Shown: one piece after another, positions 1 to 8,534 of the stretch
Numbering within the stretch: position 1 is the first letter of the stretch
Layout: every line of letters begins with the position of its first letter
Assembly (NCBI GenBank): GCA_963763575.1
Contig: CAVXPD010000004.1
Location: 744,001-808,000 of the forward strand
Length of the DNA stretch: 64,000 nucleotides
Direction of reading: 5' to 3'
Source of the DNA: Bog-473 sp963763575
GTDB taxonomy: Bacteria > Actinomycetota > Acidimicrobiia > Acidimicrobiales > RAAP-2
Notes under the pieces: model-generated
Seen by the model: the letters and a program-made list of their open reading frames with translations, nothing else
Database searches by the model: none
Told to the model about the DNA's origin: nothing
Position numbers and translations under genes: made by a program

Positions 1-1
1 C

Positions 2-373
2 AGTCTCGAGCTCTGGGGCAACAACGTGACGGAGTGCGTGGAGTCGGTCCTCCCGATCGGAAACCGCGCGCTCATCTTCACGACCGACGTCACGTCGTTC
101 CATGGGCATCCGGACCCCTTGTCGTGCCCGGAGGGCGAGGCCAGACGCTCACTCGCGCTCTACTACTTCAGCGTCGAGGATGACCCGTTGGTCCGCTCCA
201 CCGACTACCGCCCACGACCGGGAGAAGGCTCACGAGCGGCGCTCATCTTCGCCGACAAGCAGATGCTGCGGGCCTACGACTGGGCGAAACGGCATCTCGG
301 GTTCTCGGACAAGCTGGCGAGCCGACTGCTCGGCTATCGGGACCGCCTGCGCCGAAGATTCTCCAGGCACTGA
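2..373 (+). CDS. 2OG-Fe(II) oxygenase, C-terminal part (5' end outside window)
   Basis: The reading frame is open to the left edge, so only the last ~123 residues are present. The sequence around HGHPDPLSCPEGEARRSLAL resembles the end of the double-stranded beta-helix of prolyl-hydroxylase-like 2-oxoglutarate/Fe(II) oxygenases: the His would be the distal iron ligand and the following Arg the 2-oxoglutarate anchor. Such enzymes hydroxylate proteins or small molecules and often occur in glycan clusters. The stop is 8 bp before the next gene, which suggests co-transcription. The N-terminal iron ligands are not visible, so the substrate and even the activity cannot be judged. Confidence 0.7.
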   Translation, partial: SLELWGNNVTECVESVLPIGNRALIFTTDVTSFHGHPDPLSCPEGEARRSLALYYFSVEDDPLVRSTDYRPRPGEGSRAALIFADKQMLRAYDWAKRHLGFSDKLASRLLGYRDRLRRRFSRH

Positions 374-381
374 GGGGGGCA

Positions 382-2550
382 ATGGCTGTCATCACGGAGG
401 CCGAGTCGCGGCCGAGCGCCGAGCTTCCATCGGGCACAGAAGAAGAGCATCGGCCGCTCCCCGAGGTCGTGAGCCGCAGGCGGTTCGTCTGGGCCGCCGT
501 CATCGGCACGGCGGTCACGCTTCCACTATTCCTGTGGCTTCTTTGGAGCCTCTGGTCAGGGTCGGTCAACGCCTTGCGAGCGGTGCCGTACGCCAACTTC
601 TACGACCTGCAAGCCCGAAGCATGTTCCACGGCCATCTCTGGCTTCCCCCGGGAAAGATGGGGATCGAAGCGTTCGTGCACGACGGGCACGACTTCACCT
701 ACTTCGGCCTCTTTCCCTCCATCATTCGCATGCCGATCCTGCTGCTCACGAACCGGCTCGACGGACAGCTGACCGCGCCGTCGCTCCTCCTCGCGTGGCT
801 CATGACGGCGCTTACGAGCGGCCTGATGTTGTGGCGTCTTCGTGTGCTCATCAGAGGCGACGCGCTTGTCGGCCGCGCCGAAGCCGCCGGCTACGGGGCC
901 TTCATCGCAACCATTCTCGGTGGTTCCGTGGTGCTCTACCTCGGCGCGACGCCCTTCGTGTTCAACGAGGACTTCGCGTGGAGCATCCCGTTGACCGTCG
1001 GGTCCTTGTTCGCCCTCTTGGGCGTGCTGGAGCGTGCTTCGTGGGGAAGAATCGTCGCGAGCGGCGTCCTGGTGCTGTGTGCGAGCCTCAACCGCAGCCC
1101 AGCTGGATGGGCCTGTTCCATCGCCGCTCTGCTCATCGCCGGTTGGTTCGCGCTGGGACGCGGCGGCGACTCCAATCGACGCTGGGTCCTGCCGATGGCC
1201 GCCGTCGGGATCGTTCCGTTCCTCGTCAGTTGCGCGGTCACCTACGCCAAGTTCGGCATTCCCATCGGCTTGCCGATGGCAGACCAAGTCTGGGCGCAAG
1301 TGAACGCCCACCGGCGCTACTTCCTCGCCGCGAACGGCGGCAAGGCGTTCAGCTTCGGATTCCTTCCGAGCACGCTGTCGGCGTACTTCCAGCCGGCCGC
1401 CATCCGCGTGAGCGGGGTCTTTCCGTTCATCACCCCACCGGCTTCCCCCGCCCCGTGGCTGGCGGGCGCGGTCATGGACCAGAGCTACCCGACCGCCAGC
1501 TTCACCGACACGAGCCCACTCCTTCTTCTTCTGGGCGTCTGGGGCGTGGTGACGGCTTTTCGGCCGAAGGGGATCGGGCGAGTCCATCTGACACGGATCG
1601 TCTTGTTCGGCGCAGCCGGGGGAGCGGCTGGCGTCCTCCTCTGGGGCTACATCTCGCAGCGTTACCTCGGCGACCTGATTCCGTTCTTCATCATCGCCGG
1701 CGCCATCGGGTTGATCGATCTTTGGCGCCGCCTGGAGACTCGTACCGCGCGCGTCAGGGGCCTCGCACTCGGCGGTGTCGCGACGGCAGCGGTCTACTGC
1801 ATCGCCGCCAACTTTGCCGTCTCCATATTCCCGGTATCGCAGTGGAGCCCGGCGCAAAGTGCGCGGTTCATCTCGGCCCAGCAGTCCCTCAGCATCACGC
1901 CCGTCTCGAGCACGGTGCACCGGGGATCCACGCTTCCGTACTGGGCTCCGGCGGGAGAGATCTTCGCCATGGACAACTGCTCCGGGCTCTACCTCTCCAG
2001 CGGCAACGACATGAAGGACGTTCCCGGTCAACAGATCGAGCACTACACGTGGATGCCCGTCGAGCAGTCGAGATCCTTCACCCGGGTCATCGGATTCACG
2101 TTCAACCGTCCGGCCAGCGACTTGACGCAGCCCGTGACCCTCATGACCTATGGCTCGGCCAAGCTGGTCATCGAACAGGTGCCCCACGTGGCAGGCGACG
2201 TCCAGATGGAGCTCTACGACTCCGGCACGAAAATCGGCTGGCCATCTCCCATCAGTTGGAAGATCCCGATCACCGCAGCGGAACTCCATAACCAGCTCCA
2301 GATTGCCGTCACCGTCGACCCGAACCTCCATCGATTCCTCGCCACGTGGTACGACAATCAGACCCTGATCAATCACTATGTGGCGGGAAGCGGGTCGGTG
2401 GTGATCCAACAGACGACGATCGCGCGAGGTTCGCAGGTCCCAACGGTCACGGTGGCAAATGTGCCCCTCAATGCGTCGCCGGTCTACTCGTCCGAGCTGG
2501 CAGGTCAGACAAAGCTGACGCTTTGCCGGAGTCTGACGCAGACCCACTGA
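382..2550 (+). CDS. large polytopic membrane protein, possible GT-C type transferase
   Basis: This 722-residue protein has a short cytoplasmic N-terminus, a first hydrophobic segment at about residues 32-57, and roughly ten further membrane spans up to about residue 470. A polar, probably extracytoplasmic domain of about 250 residues follows. The layout of many spans plus a large C-terminal outer domain fits GT-C lipid-linked sugar transferases, but no diagnostic catalytic motif was recognised. The start is supported by a strong GAGGGGGG ribosome-binding site. It lies between a dioxygenase fragment and a glycosyltransferase/methyltransferase fusion with spacings of 8 and 16 bp, so a role in glycan building or transfer at the membrane is inferred from context. 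Confidence 0.7.
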   Translation: MAVITEAESRPSAELPSGTEEEHRPLPEVVSRRRFVWAAVIGTAVTLPLFLWLLWSLWSGSVNALRAVPYANFYDLQARSMFHGHLWLPPGKMGIEAFVHDGHDFTYFGLFPSIIRMPILLLTNRLDGQLTAPSLLLAWLMTALTSGLMLWRLRVLIRGDALVGRAEAAGYGAFIATILGGSVVLYLGATPFVFNEDFAWSIPLTVGSLFALLGVLERASWGRIVASGVLVLCASLNRSPAGWACSIAALLIAGWFALGRGGDSNRRWVLPMAAVGIVPFLVSCAVTYAKFGIPIGLPMADQVWAQVNAHRRYFLAANGGKAFSFGFLPSTLSAYFQPAAIRVSGVFPFITPPASPAPWLAGAVMDQSYPTASFTDTSPLLLLLGVWGVVTAFRPKGIGRVHLTRIVLFGAAGGAAGVLLWGYISQRYLGDLIPFFIIAGAIGLIDLWRRLETRTARVRGLALGGVATAAVYCIAANFAVSIFPVSQWSPAQSARFISAQQSLSITPVSSTVHRGSTLPYWAPAGEIFAMDNCSGLYLSSGNDMKDVPGQQIEHYTWMPVEQSRSFTRVIGFTFNRPASDLTQPVTLMTYGSAKLVIEQVPHVAGDVQMELYDSGTKIGWPSPISWKIPITAAELHNQLQIAVTVDPNLHRFLATWYDNQTLINHYVAGSGSVVIQQTTIARGSQVPTVTVANVPLNASPVYSSELAGQTKLTLCRSLTQTH

Positions 2551-2566
2551 CCGGAACCACCGCTAC

Positions 2567-4735
2567 ATGGCAGACGAGATTCTGATGACGTCCACCTTGG
2601 ATCACGCAGGCTTCGATCACGCAGGCTCCGAGGGCCTGTTCAGCTGCGTGGTCGACGAGAATCCGCGTTTCCATCTCGAAGCATTGCGCTGGTACGCGTC
2701 CCTCACCGGGGTCGTGGGGGTCCACGCTCGCGACCTGGTGGTCAACGTGGTCGGGACCGGATCCTCCGATGTCCTGGACTACCTGCGTGCCGCGGGGGTC
2801 GCGGTGCGCCGAGTCGATCCCTTCGATCCGCGTTCCCCGCACTGCAACAAGATCTCGGGAGCGCTCCGCCTGGCCCAGGATCCGGTGTCCGGCATGGCGG
2901 TGCTGTGTGACACCGACATCGCCGTCCTTGACGATCCTCGCCGCATCGATCTGCCCGGCGGCGCCGTGGGCGCAAAGGTGGTCGACGCGCCGGTCCCGTC
3001 ACTCGGCGTTCTCCTCGAGGTCTTCAGGGCTTCCGGCGTACGACCTCCCCCGAGCGTCCCACTGCCTTGGGGGTCCGACGAGCAGACCGTCTCTGGCAAC
3101 AGCAACGGAGGGCTCTACCTCGTCCCCGGACCACTCCTCTGTCGTGTCACCTCCGCCTGGGCCCAGTGGGCCCGGTGGCTGCTCGAACGCCTCGAGCTGC
3201 TCGAGCAGTGGGCCGTCTACGTGGACCAGGTCGCCATGGCGGTGGCTCTTGCCGCAGAAGAGATCGAGACCGACGCGCTCGACGTGCGGTGGAACACGCC
3301 GACGCACGATCCCACGAGATTTCCCTCCGACCCGCCGACCCCTTCGATCATCCACTACCACCAGGAGGTCGACCGGCACGGGCTCATCAAGATGACCGGA
3401 CTGGCCTCGATCGACACCCAAGTCCGGAAGGTGAATGAAGCGGTCCGAGACGAATGGGACCGACTGCGACCCCAAGTGAGCTATATGCGTTGGCTCGCGA
3501 ACACACCGCGCACTGACGGACTGGATCAGATCGTGACAACCCTGGTCGAAGCGTTGCATCCCAAGTCGATCCTCGACGTGGGTGCCGGCAGCGGTATCGA
3601 CTGGGGAGACCAGGCCTCGCACGTCACACGTCTCGACGGGACTCCGGATCTCTCCGGCAGACCCGGAGACCGCGAGGTGAGCGCCGATCTCGTGGTGTGT
3701 CTCGACGGGCTTCGTGAAGATGCAAGCCCCGCTTCCTCGCAGGATCTGATCCGCCAGCTCTGGAGGTCGACCGGCCGGGCCCTTGTCGTGAACGGTGGAG
3801 CGGATCCCGAACAGCATCCAGACGGATCCCTGCTCCACGTCCTGAGCGCGATAGCACCTGACGCTGAGCTGTACCCACTCCTGGCTGGTGGGGGCGCATG
3901 CGCCGTGGTGGCGCTCCGGCCTTCGCCGACGAAGCACCCACGCGACTTCGGCGCCGACACCCTGGCGGCGCTGATCGCGCGCCACCCAGATCCCCTTGCG
4001 CTCCTCGTACTCCGCCTGCACGCGGAGGGTACGACCACCTTCTATCCCGATCATGCTCCTCGATTGTGGGCGTACCCGGTTGTGGCCAGACTCATCGCCG
4101 AAGCCCTCCAGCCTGGGAGCCGCCTCGTCGACGTGGGCGCCGGCGTCACGCCGCTGGCTCCCTACCTGGCCAGCCAGGGGTATGCCGTCGAGACGGTGGA
4201 CCCGTCGGCCGTTGTGCGCAGATGGCCCCCGCAGCCTGACTGGAACGAGCGGGAATTCCTGGACTACGGCGCCGCCGGGCTCGCGCGGCGGTCGTGGAAC
4301 TGCACGCTCGACGAGGTACCGGCCGAGCCGCCCTTCGACGGCGCCTACTCGGTGAGCGTCATTGAGCAAGTTCCCGCCGCGATCCGTCGCGGACTCCTAT
4401 CGGATATCGCGGATCGGGTCACGCCCGGTGGGCTCGTGGTGCTGACGATCGACCTCGTGCGCGGCACCGATGACCTTTGGAACCTGAATCTCGGTGTCCT
4501 CGTCGAACCCCTCTCCGACCACGGCACGCTCGACGACGTCGTGAACGAGTGTTACGAGGTCGGCCTCGAGCTCACCGAGAAGGATGCCGTCCGGGAGTGG
4601 GGCGACACCCGCGTTGACATCGGACTTCTCGTCCTCCGAAAGCGTTCCGGCAACGGATCGCCCCATGGATCGCCGCCCAGAGCGACGAGGCGATCCATGG
4701 GCCGCAGGGTTTGGCGTCGGAGGGGTAGGGCATAG
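2567..4735 (+). CDS. GT8-like glycosyltransferase fused to two SAM methyltransferase domains
   Basis: This 722-residue protein appears to have three domains. Residues ~15-290 look like a GT-A nucleotide-diphospho-sugar transferase, with LCDTDIAVLDD as the metal-binding DxD, NGGLYLVP and VDQVAMA. Residues ~310-460 form a first Rossmann methyltransferase domain whose motif I is ILDVGAGSGI. Residues ~500-705 form a second, with RLVDVGAGVTPL and a clear post-motif at VTPGGLVVLTIDLV. It would transfer a sugar and methylate glycan hydroxyls, perhaps as a capping enzyme. An internal ATG six codons downstream is an alternative start. The last ~35 residues are basic, low-complexity, and overlap a hairpin, so the tail may not be structured. 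Confidence 0.75.
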   Translation: MADEILMTSTLDHAGFDHAGSEGLFSCVVDENPRFHLEALRWYASLTGVVGVHARDLVVNVVGTGSSDVLDYLRAAGVAVRRVDPFDPRSPHCNKISGALRLAQDPVSGMAVLCDTDIAVLDDPRRIDLPGGAVGAKVVDAPVPSLGVLLEVFRASGVRPPPSVPLPWGSDEQTVSGNSNGGLYLVPGPLLCRVTSAWAQWARWLLERLELLEQWAVYVDQVAMAVALAAEEIETDALDVRWNTPTHDPTRFPSDPPTPSIIHYHQEVDRHGLIKMTGLASIDTQVRKVNEAVRDEWDRLRPQVSYMRWLANTPRTDGLDQIVTTLVEALHPKSILDVGAGSGIDWGDQASHVTRLDGTPDLSGRPGDREVSADLVVCLDGLREDASPASSQDLIRQLWRSTGRALVVNGGADPEQHPDGSLLHVLSAIAPDAELYPLLAGGGACAVVALRPSPTKHPRDFGADTLAALIARHPDPLALLVLRLHAEGTTTFYPDHAPRLWAYPVVARLIAEALQPGSRLVDVGAGVTPLAPYLASQGYAVETVDPSAVVRRWPPQPDWNEREFLDYGAAGLARRSWNCTLDEVPAEPPFDGAYSVSVIEQVPAAIRRGLLSDIADRVTPGGLVVLTIDLVRGTDDLWNLNLGVLVEPLSDHGTLDDVVNECYEVGLELTEKDAVREWGDTRVDIGLLVLRKRSGNGSPHGSPPRATRRSMGRRVWRRRGRA
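4662..4701. terminator. 13-bp perfect hairpin at the end of the fusion gene
   Basis: Arms 4662-4674 (CCCATGGATCGCC) and 4689-4701 are perfect inverted complements around a 14-nt loop. The hairpin lies inside the last codons of the preceding gene and before an independent promoter, so it could terminate or attenuate the upstream operon. No T-tract follows, so it would not be a classical intrinsic terminator. Confidence 0.4.
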
Positions 4736-4779
4736 CCAGCTGTCAAAGCGCGGTGGGGCATAGCCAGCTCTCAAAGCGC
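4728..4779. repeat. two-copy tandem direct repeat, 24 bp, period 28
   Basis: GGGCATAGCCAGCTNTCAAAGCGC occurs at 4728-4751 and again at 4756-4779 with one mismatch. The first copy contains the TAG stop of the upstream gene. A small palindrome, CCCGAATCGGG, follows at 4789-4799. The block sits about 100 bp upstream of the promoter for the next gene, so a regulator-binding role is possible; slippage duplication is the simpler explanation. Confidence 0.55.
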
Positions 4780-4880
4780 CTGAACCGTCCCGAATCGGGC
4801 CTAGGACGCCCCGGGATGGCTGACGAGAGTGGTCCCCGATGCGGGGTCAACGTGCTCTCAATGCTCCGAGGGATGCGCTT

Positions 4881-4908
4881 TTGAATCTGCTGGTCGTACG
4901 GGTATGCT
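4881..4908 (+). promoter_or_regulatory. sigma-70-like promoter for the GT2-methyltransferase gene
   Basis: TTGAAT (4881-4886) and TATGCT (4903-4908) are separated by 16 bp and match four positions each of the -35 and -10 consensus. Transcription would start near 4915, giving a leader of about 55 nt before the ATG at 4970. This makes the downstream gene an independent unit from the operon ending at 4735. Confidence 0.45.
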
Positions 4909-4969
4909 GAGGCCCCTGAGGGTGCAGCCGGAGGTTGGGCAAGTCACCAGGACTTCCGTGGGGGTAGGT

Positions 4970-6403
4970 ATGCAGGGGTTCGCGGGGAAGAAGAGGATCG
5001 GGGTCCTGGTCGTCGCGTACAACGCTGCGACGACTCTGGCGAAGGTCCTCGACCGTATTCCACCGGAAGTGAGGCCCGACATCGAAGAGGTGATCGTCAG
5101 TGACGATCACAGCCAGGATTCCACCTACCTGGTCGGTCTCGGGTACAAGCAGATCTCGGATCTGCCCATCACGCTTCTCCGTCAAGAGACCAACCTCGGC
5201 TATGGCGGTAACCAAAAGGCCGGTTACAGACTTGCAATCGAGAAGGGTCTGGACATCGTCGTCATGCTGCACGGAGACGGCCAGTACGCACCCGAATCGC
5301 TGCCTGAAATCTTGGCACCGTTGATCGCAGACGAAGCGGACGCGGTCTTCGGTTCTCGCACAATGATCAAAGGCGCTGCTCGCACCGGTGGCATGCCGAT
5401 GTACAAGTTCGTGGGTAACCGAATCCTCTCGCGATTTGAGAACGCAGCTCTGGGCACCGATCTGTCCGAGTTCCACTCCGGGTACCGCGCTTATTCGGTC
5501 GCTGCGCTCAAACAGCTTCCCTTTGAGAAGAACTCCGACGGGTTCAACTTCGACACACAGATCATCATCCAGCTCCACGACGCGGGCATGCGCATCGCCG
5601 AAGTGCCGATACCCACCTACTACGGGGACGAAATCTGCTACGTGGACGGGTTGGCCTACGCCGCTGACGTCACCAAGGACGTCGTCACGTACCGGCTGCA
5701 GAAGGCCGGCTTCGGGGACGGCAGCCGCATCGCGCTCAGCGACGAGTATCAGTTGAAGCCAAGTGAGAACAGTTCGCACGGGCGGATCTGCGCGTTCCTC
5801 CAGTGTCGGCCGCCCAGCCGGATCCTCGACCTGGGCTGCTCGAGCGGACTGCTCGCCGAACGCCTGCGACAGATGGGCCACCACGTCACCGGCGTGGACG
5901 TCAACGAGATCGAGAACGTGGTCAACAGGACCGATGTCTTCGTGAAGGCCGATCTCAACGATGGGGTCCCATCGGAAATCGGTTCCGGCTTCGACATCGT
6001 GCTGGCCGCTGACGTGCTCGAGCACGTCATGAACCCCGCTGCCCTTCTGAGCCAGATCCGCGAGGTGCTCGCGCCCAGCGGCACCGCAGTGTTGTGCGTC
6101 CCCAACATCGCACATTGGTATCCACGGTTTCGATCAACGTTGGGTCTATTCGACTACGACCAGCGCGGCATCTTGGACTCGACCCACATCAGGTTCTTCA
6201 CGCGCCGTAGCCTGATGAAGCTCGTCGAACGCAAGGGTTTCAGCATTCGGCGGATTGAGCCGATCGGTCTTCCCCTCGATGCACTCGGCGTCGCACGGGA
6301 AAGGGCGCGCACCGCACGCCTCTTGGATCACGTGATGTTGAACGTGTGGCCGACGATGTTCGGCTACCAGTTCATCGTCGAGGCGACGCCTGTCAGGACG
6401 TGA
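4970..6403 (+). CDS. GT2 (dolichol-phosphate-mannose-synthase-like) glycosyltransferase fused to methyltransferase
   Basis: The protein is 476 residues from the ATG at 4970; an in-frame extension to 4829 is open but is not protein-like and overlaps the promoter. Residues ~8-240 form a GT2 domain with IGVLVVAYNA, EEVIVSDDHSQD and MLHGDGQYAPE, in which the GDGQ carries the DxD. Residues ~265-440 form a class I SAM methyltransferase with RILDLGCSSGLL and DIVLAADVLEHV. GT2 proteins of this type use a nucleotide sugar to glycosylate polyprenyl phosphate or a glycan acceptor in the cytoplasm. It is one of several glycosyltransferase-methyltransferase fusions in the locus. Confidence 0.82.
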   Translation: MQGFAGKKRIGVLVVAYNAATTLAKVLDRIPPEVRPDIEEVIVSDDHSQDSTYLVGLGYKQISDLPITLLRQETNLGYGGNQKAGYRLAIEKGLDIVVMLHGDGQYAPESLPEILAPLIADEADAVFGSRTMIKGAARTGGMPMYKFVGNRILSRFENAALGTDLSEFHSGYRAYSVAALKQLPFEKNSDGFNFDTQIIIQLHDAGMRIAEVPIPTYYGDEICYVDGLAYAADVTKDVVTYRLQKAGFGDGSRIALSDEYQLKPSENSSHGRICAFLQCRPPSRILDLGCSSGLLAERLRQMGHHVTGVDVNEIENVVNRTDVFVKADLNDGVPSEIGSGFDIVLAADVLEHVMNPAALLSQIREVLAPSGTAVLCVPNIAHWYPRFRSTLGLFDYDQRGILDSTHIRFFTRRSLMKLVERKGFSIRRIEPIGLPLDALGVARERARTARLLDHVMLNVWPTMFGYQFIVEATPVRT

Positions 6404-6424
6404 CGCAGCTCCGTGTGAGCTGCG
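6404..6424. terminator. hairpin between convergent genes
   Basis: CGCAGCTC (6404-6411) and GAGCTGCG (6417-6424) form an 8-bp stem with a 5-nt loop, beginning directly after the stop at 6403. The next gene converges from the right. The position and compact stem fit a transcription terminator, although no T-run follows. Confidence 0.5.
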
Positions 6425-6446
6425 ACACACGACCCGAGTACGGGCC

Positions 6447-6890
6447 TCAGGAAGGCGCGATCTCTTGGTTTTCCGATCCGACCGCCGTTCCGGAGGGCGA
6501 TGCGGATTGATTCTCAGCACTTCGACGAGCACTCACGCCCAGAACGACGGCAACCGCGAGCAGGACGACACCGATGACACCTGTCACCAGCGCCCGCTTG
6601 TGGTAATGCCCGTTGATGCCGTTCGTCTTACCGGGCACGAACCCGGGGAGCGAGTGAATCGGCACGGCTAGGTAGATCACCGCGTAGATGAGCGCGATGA
6701 TGCCGACCACCGCGCACACTGCGCACACCACCCATTTCACAGAACTCGACAACTTGCCCTCCTCCACAACCCCAGCCAGCGGTCTCCCTGCGAAGCCCCC
6801 CGGCCCGACAAACGCCGTCACCTTAGCCTCGATCCGGCTCACCTGCCATCGAGCGTCGAAGCGCTCAATCGATGTCCTCGTCCTGCCCAT
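6447..6890 (-). CDS. small two-span membrane protein of unknown function
   Basis: This 147-residue protein has two hydrophobic segments, around residues 51-76 (VKWVVCAVCAVVGIIALIYA) and 99-117 (LVTGVIGVVLLAVAVVLG), joined by a polar loop with PGKTNGINGHYHKRA. A Ser-rich tail follows. No family was recognised. The N-terminal ~45 residues are less convincing, and translation could begin at an internal valine just before EEGKLSSS. It is transcribed opposite to both neighbours and is divergent from the acetyltransferase gene, with 28 bp between the starts. Amino-acid composition supports a real gene. Confidence 0.5.
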   Translation of the reverse strand: MGRTRTSIERFDARWQVSRIEAKVTAFVGPGGFAGRPLAGVVEEGKLSSSVKWVVCAVCAVVGIIALIYAVIYLAVPIHSLPGFVPGKTNGINGHYHKRALVTGVIGVVLLAVAVVLGVSARRSAENQSASPSGTAVGSENQEIAPS

Positions 6891-6918
6891 ACGACCGAAT
6901 TCAGAGTGAGCTGGAGCG

Positions 6919-7578
6919 GTGTCGGACTTCCACGGCCGTCCCGTGACTCCCGCGACGACTCCGCCTGCCCGGCGGGACCTGGAGCTGCGAACCGGGACGA
7001 CTGCCGACGCGGCCCCGGCGGCGGCGCTGCATGCCGGCCAGATCCACGAAGGCTTCCTCGCCTCTCTCGGTCCACGGTTCCTCGGCCGGCTCTACCGACG
7101 AGTGCCGCGTGTCCCGGGTTCCTTTCTCCTGGTACTCGAAACCGAAGGGCGTGCCGTCGGGTTCTTGGCCGGCTCCGTCGACGTGGGCGATCTTTACAGG
7201 GCGTTCCTCGTTCGAGACGGCGCCCGTGCGGTGCTCGACTGTGCGGGTCGCCTGGTCCGGTCGCCAAGGCGTGTACTCGAGACGCTTCGTCACGGCACCT
7301 CCAGTGAGCCGGCCGAGGCCGAGTTGCTGGCCGTCGCCGTCGACCCCACAGCGCGAGGATTGGGCGGCGGCAACATGTTGGTGGAGGGGTTTCTGACCGA
7401 GATCGCCCGGAGGGGACGGTCCACGGCGGACGTCGTCGTGGCATCGGGAAACGCTCCGGCGATCGCGCTCTACCGGCGAACGGGATTCGCCGTGGTCGAA
7501 CGCTTCGAGTTGCATCGGGGGTCCGAGTCCCTCCTCATGCGCCATGTCGGGCCTCCGGCCGAGGAGCCGTCGCGATGA
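6919..7578 (+). CDS. GNAT-family N-acetyltransferase
   Basis: The protein has 219 residues. The acetyl-CoA-binding motif A is visible as LLAVAVDPTARGLGGGNML, followed by the C-terminal fold segment ASGNAPAIALYRRTGF. The start is GTG with GGAG 5 nt upstream, and the stop overlaps the next gene by 4 bp. The operon order acyltransferase, glycosyl-1-phosphate transferase, DegT aminotransferase mirrors clusters that make and load N-acylated amino sugars such as diacetylbacillosamine. It is therefore a candidate for acylating the 4-amino sugar made by the aminotransferase two genes downstream. The substrate is inferred; a general small-molecule acetyltransferase remains possible. Confidence 0.75.
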   Translation: MSDFHGRPVTPATTPPARRDLELRTGTTADAAPAAALHAGQIHEGFLASLGPRFLGRLYRRVPRVPGSFLLVLETEGRAVGFLAGSVDVGDLYRAFLVRDGARAVLDCAGRLVRSPRRVLETLRHGTSSEPAEAELLAVAVDPTARGLGGGNMLVEGFLTEIARRGRSTADVVVASGNAPAIALYRRTGFAVVERFELHRGSESLLMRHVGPPAEEPSR

Positions 7579-8534
7579 AGGCGTTCGCCGTCGGCGTCGC
7601 TGCCATCGTCGTCACCGCCGGCGCGGTGCCGCTGTGCATCGCCGCGGCTCGTCGGTGGGACGTCCTCGACCGTCCGGGTCCCCTGAAACCTCAACGAGCC
7701 CCCGTGCCCTACTTCGGCGGCCTCGCCGTTTTCTGCGGCGTCGTGATCGGCGGCCTCGCTTCGCGTCCCTTGGTCTTGGTCCCGATCACGGGGGCGCTCG
7801 TCCTGGGGATGGCCGACGACAAGCTCTCTCTTCCCGCGCCGCTCCGGTTGGTGGGACAGATTGGCATCGGTCTGCTGGTCGCCCTCGTCGTTCCCCTCCA
7901 CCTCGCCGGGTGGATCGGGGTTCCTCTCCTCGTGGTGGCGACCGTCGTCCTCGTCAACGGCTTCAACCTGCTTGACGGCCTCGATCTGCTGGCCGGGGGC
8001 GTCGGAGCGGTTGCGGCCGTCGGCTTCGCAATTCTTCTGATGAACCAGGGTCGCGTGCTCGCCGCCGCGCTTTCGGGTTCACTCCTCGCGTTCCTGTGGT
8101 ACAACCGTCCGCCTGCTCGGATCTACCTGGGTGACGGGGGCTCCTACCTCATTGGCGCGACGGTCGCCGTTCTGCTCGCCCACGCATGGGGCGCTGGGGT
8201 CGCTGGTGCGACCGGCGTCGTCTCGCTGGCCCTCCTGGTGGTCCCGGCGGCAGAGGTTGCCTGCGCCGTCGTGCGGAGAGGGCGGGGTGGACGCTCGCTC
8301 CTGGCGGGCGACCGGCGGCATCCCTATGACCTCCTCGTGGCGAAGGGGTGGTCCGCTGCGGCGGCCAGCGGCGCCTACGTCGCTGCCCAAGGACTGATCG
8401 TGATCGTCGTGGCCTCGGTCGATCACGCCTCCATCACGGCAGCCGTCGCGGTCGACGCGTCGGTCACCGCCGTCGCCCTGGCCATGGCCGCGCTCGTTGG
8501 CGGTCTCAGCAGCCCCGCAGGAACGCATCCGTGA
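7575..8534 (+). CDS. MraY/WecA-like undecaprenyl-phosphate glycosyl-1-phosphate transferase
   Basis: This 319-residue protein is almost entirely hydrophobic, with about ten membrane spans. It shows the family signatures: a substrate loop DRPGPLKP...PYFGG (residues 32-49), the catalytic-type GMADDK (Asp81-Asp82), NGFNLLDGLDLLAGG (128-142) and YLGDGGSYLIG. The DRRHPYD loop replaces the usual double-His motif. Members transfer a sugar-1-phosphate from a UDP-sugar to the lipid carrier on the cytoplasmic face, which starts assembly of the glycan. Overlaps of 4 bp on both sides place it in an operon with an acetyltransferase and an aminotransferase, so it probably loads the acylated amino sugar. 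Confidence 0.85.
   Translation: MKAFAVGVAAIVVTAGAVPLCIAAARRWDVLDRPGPLKPQRAPVPYFGGLAVFCGVVIGGLASRPLVLVPITGALVLGMADDKLSLPAPLRLVGQIGIGLLVALVVPLHLAGWIGVPLLVVATVVLVNGFNLLDGLDLLAGGVGAVAAVGFAILLMNQGRVLAAALSGSLLAFLWYNRPPARIYLGDGGSYLIGATVAVLLAHAWGAGVAGATGVVSLALLVVPAAEVACAVVRRGRGGRSLLAGDRRHPYDLLVAKGWSAAAASGAYVAAQGLIVIVVASVDHASITAAVAVDASVTAVALAMAALVGGLSSPAGTHP

Noticed and set aside
102..2291. A 729-codon open frame overlapping the membrane-protein gene on the same strand
   Set aside because: Its product is arginine/histidine-rich without any fold pattern, whereas the frame at 382-2550 has membrane spans and a strong ribosome-binding site. It is a G+C-rich shadow frame.
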